Below are positions 61,234-64,000 of a DNA stretch of 64,000 nt, piece by piece. Numbering within the stretch: position 1 is the stretch's first letter; every line of letters starts with the position of its first letter. The notes beneath the pieces were generated by a model. The model ran no database searches and was not told the DNA's origin. It saw only the letters and a list, made by a program, of their open reading frames with translations. Source of the stretch: Salvelinus alpinus (Eukaryota > Chordata > Actinopteri > Salmoniformes > Salmonidae); assembly GCF_045679555.1 (NCBI RefSeq), contig NC_092094.1, positions 38,165,430-38,229,429 of the forward strand, written 5' to 3'. A program made the translations under genes and the position numbers.

Positions 61234-62155
61234 CTGCTGAAGGTACCAAATCTGGCCCTGCCACTCAAACCTCTCCGGTCCCTGTCTGGTGGGATCTGCC
61301 TAGTCCTACCTTGGACGTCCAGCCTACTGCTGTCCAAAGACGTCTCCCTGCTCCTCCCTGGGAGCCCCCTCCAGGCTCTGCTGCAGTGGCTCGGTCCATG
61401 TTTGCTGTCTTGGCTCTGTGAGTCCCTGCCTGTTGGAACCTGCCGGTCTCAGCCCTGGGGTTCTTGCTAGCCCCTCTGAACTGTTTCCTGCTAGTTCCAG
61501 CCTTGGGAGACACACCTGACGTTCCCATGGGGAACCCTCCTGACATCCCTGTGGGGGACCCTCCTGACCGAGATATTCAGTGTCCTGTTGTAGGAGACAC
61601 CTCACCTTCTGCCCTACTAGGTGCTCAGTCTATAGCCCCAGTAGGTCCAGAGTATCTTATCCCTCAGTTCCCAGATCACCTAGTGGCTTCAGAGTTTCCT
61701 GCTGAGCTGGGTCCCCAGTTTCCTATCTCAGTAGGTCCATAACTTTCTGTCCTGATAGATCTAACATGCCCTAGCTCACACTCTGTAGCCCAGTCAGGCC
61801 CCAAGTCACTAGCTCTGTCAGGCCCCAAGTCAACAGCTCTGGGCACTCTTTTTCTCCCTTTCAGGTGTGCAGCTGTCTCCTATCCTGAGATCTTCGCCTG
61901 TTGCTTCTTTGGGAATACAGCTGATCTCAGTTCCGGTCCCAGAGCCCTCTCCTTTTGCTGACGTGGTGGTCCGCCCATCTACTGTCCTGAGATCTCCACC
62001 CGTCGCTGCTGTGGAGATCCAGCAGATCCCAACTCCTGTCCCTGGGACCTCTCCTGTCGCTGAAGGGGCGGCCTCGCCATCTCTAGTCCTGAGAACTTCA
62101 TTGAGACCTGCGGCCAAACCTCTGCCATCTGCCGTACTGAGACCATCATTTAAAA
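60859..62155 (+). repeat. Unrecognised Pro/Ser-rich sequence with a 102-bp repeat
   Basis: GTCCTGAGATC-type starts occur at 61882, 61984 and 62086, a period of 102 bp (34 codons). The translation is a repeat of about LRS.PVA...IQ.I..PVP..SP.A....PS in the 61867-62196 frame. A diverged unit is visible near 60983 (LQPAPVAESRLVPTVVPSPS). The region between (61200-61860) is Pro-rich, with several stops. No family is recognised. Confidence 0.65.
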
Positions 62156-62159
62156 AATA

Positions 62160-63305
62160 TATATATATTTCACCTTTATTTAACCAGGTAGGCTAGTTGA
62201 GAACAAGTTCTCATTTACAACTGCGACCTGGCCAAGATAAAGCAAAGCAGTGTGACACAGACAACAACACAGAGTTACACATGGAATAACATGAAATAAA
62301 AAATAAACAAGCCAATAACACAATAAACAAGTCAATGACACAGTAGAAAAAAAGAAAGTCTATATACAGTGTGTGCAAAAGGCATGAGAAGGTAGGCAAT
62401 AAATAGGCCATAGTAGCGAAGAATTACAATTTAGCAGATTAACACTGGAGTGATAAATGAGCAGATGATGATGTGCAAGTAGAGATACTGGTGTGCAAAA
62501 GAGCAGAAAAGTAAATAAAAACATGGGGATGAGGTAGGTAGATTGGGTGGGCTATTTACAGATGGACTATGTACAGCTGCAGCAATCGGTTAGCTGCTCA
62601 GATAGCTGATGTTTAAAGTTGGTGAGGGAAATATAAGTCTCCAGCTTCAGCGATTTTTGCAATTTGTTCCAGTCACTGGCAGCAGAGAACTGGAAGGAAA
62701 GGCGGCCAAATGAGGTGTTGGCTTTGGGATGATCCGTGAGATATACCTGCTGGAACGTGTGCTACGGGTGGGTGTTGTTATCGTGACCAGTGAACTGAGA
62801 TAAGGCGGAGCTTTACCTAGCATAGACTTATAGATGACCTGGAGCCAGTGGGTCTGGCGACGAATATGTAGCGAGGGCCAGCCGACTAGAGCATACAGGT
62901 CGCAGTGGTGGGTGGTATAAGGTGATTTGGTAACAAAACGGATGGTACTGTGATAGACTGCATCCAGTTTGCTGAGTAGAGTATTGGAAGCTATTTTGTA
63001 GATGACATCACCGAAGTCAAGGATCGGTAGGATAGTAGGTTTTACTAGGGTAAGTTTGGCGGCGTGAGTGAAGGAGGCTTTGTTGCGAAATAGAAAGCCG
63101 ATTCTAGATTTGATTTTGGATTGGAGATGTTTAATATGAGTCTGGAAGGAGAGTTTACAGTCTAGCCAGACACCTAGGTATTTATAGTTGTCCACATATT
63201 CTAGGTCAGAACCAGGGCGGTGTGGACAGGGCGGTGATGCTAGTCGGGCGGGCGGGTGCGGGCAGCGAACAGTTGAAAAGCATGCATTTGGTTTAACTAA
63301 AAATA
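62160..63305 (-). mobile_element. 5'-truncated copy of the LINE inserted at 4325
   Basis: Minus-strand counterpart of 5650-6739. The frame 63318-62647 gives YVDNYKYLGVWLDCKLSFQ, SRIGFLFRNKASF and APPYLSSLVTITTPTRSTRS, ending at a stop near 62647. Its 3' end is GCCTACCTGGTTAAATAAAG. No reverse transcriptase is present. Its sequence is better preserved than the copy at 4325. Confidence 0.9.
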
Positions 63306-64000
63306 AACACTTTTTCACATTAACCTACAGTGTCGAGTAAAAAGTAGGTGGGTTATGTCTATCCATTACCCATTTATGCAAATTGCACATTAATAAATTG
63401 GAGACAGCTGTCGTGGAAAATTGTATAACAAATATAACACTTACAAGAACTTGTGAATTCAATATAGGCTTTTAAAACAAAATATCAGAAGCCGTGTCAG
63501 TCCGCGGAAAAGACCAACTTCCATAAGCACTGGCTCTGTTTTTATACACATACAGCATATGAGTCCATCCCACATGCAAATGAGGTTCCTTCCCTCAGTC
63601 CATCTGCCACCATTATCTTTTAGTTTAAGCTTCCTGCTTGTTCACGCCCAATAACGCCCATATCTGCTCTTGATTAGATTATAATGGTGGCAGGTCCCTT
63701 TCGTGTCCTAAAAATAATATATGTCCAGCTATCCTATGGGCCTATCTCTTTGGCCTTTGTATTTACGTTTTTAGCTTGGTGTGCTCTTTGGTATGTTGCC
63801 CTTATTAGGACTAGTAGACTGTGTGTTCCTCCAACATTAGTATGTCCAGCTTATCCTAGGCACTTATGGCCTTGGCCATTATACTTATGTTTGTTCCTCT
63901 CTATCTAATCTTTGGTATGCTGCCCTTTCCAGAATAGTATATGCACTTAAGTGTCACCTTCTCCTCTTGTGGTCTAATGTACACCTGCCTTTGCTCTATA
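63306..64000. other. No gene seen
   Basis: AT-rich. The 63684-63908 frame is Leu-rich but unrecognised. GCCTATC and GTATGTCC-like motifs recur loosely between 63720 and 63940. Confidence 0.45.

Overview
The window is vertebrate genomic DNA and almost certainly comes from a salmonid fish. The evidence is intron-rich genes, HpaI-type and tRNA-Leu-headed SINEs, several decayed Tc1/mariner families, a LINE tail of the type scattered through salmon and trout genomes, and very long dinucleotide microsatellites. Nothing bacterial, plasmid or viral was seen. Most long open frames are not genes; they arise from stop-free tandem repeats.

Layout: (1) 1-4005 is a roughly 4 kb minisatellite, followed by a LINE nested inside another LINE (about 4110-7016). 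All of this lies in what appears to be an intron of a transglutaminase gene (+), whose last coding exon is 7083-7230. (2) EXOSC6 (-), encoded in one exon, is at 8480-9304. (3) A CCAAT-box intergenic region of about 0.5 kb separates EXOSC6 from the divergent AARS1 gene (+; coding 11777-27947, 20 coding exons). All exon phases close to a 967-residue cytosolic alanyl-tRNA synthetase. AARS1 introns hold a 40-copy minisatellite that repeats the exon/intron junction, a Tc1 element, SINEs and a Ty1/copia-type LTR element. (4) ST3GAL2 (-; coding 31939-40110, six coding exons, 352 residues) converges on AARS1, and the two 3' ends are about 0.2 kb apart. (5) From about 40.2 kb to the end I find no conserved protein-coding gene. 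This part holds Tc1 carcasses (one fold-back, one with an in-frame internal repeat expansion, one fused to a Pro/Ser-rich repeat), MITE-like hairpins, LINE and SINE fragments, an 18-bp minisatellite and long low-content stretches.

The EXOSC6-AARS1-ST3GAL2 neighbourhood matches the human 16q22 order, although the DDX19 genes that lie between AARS1 and ST3GAL2 in human are absent here. The genes are housekeeping (RNA exosome, translation) or Golgi glycosylation genes and do not form a pathway.

The most unusual structure is in AARS1. The boundary of the first coding exon, including its splice donor, has been amplified about 40 times. The first seven repeat periods are exactly 51 bp and keep the reading frame open; nearly all later periods are 52 bp. 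A second, smaller array begins exactly at another AARS1 splice donor (intron 17), and intron 5 uses a GC donor. ST3GAL2 also has microsatellites pressed against two splice sites.
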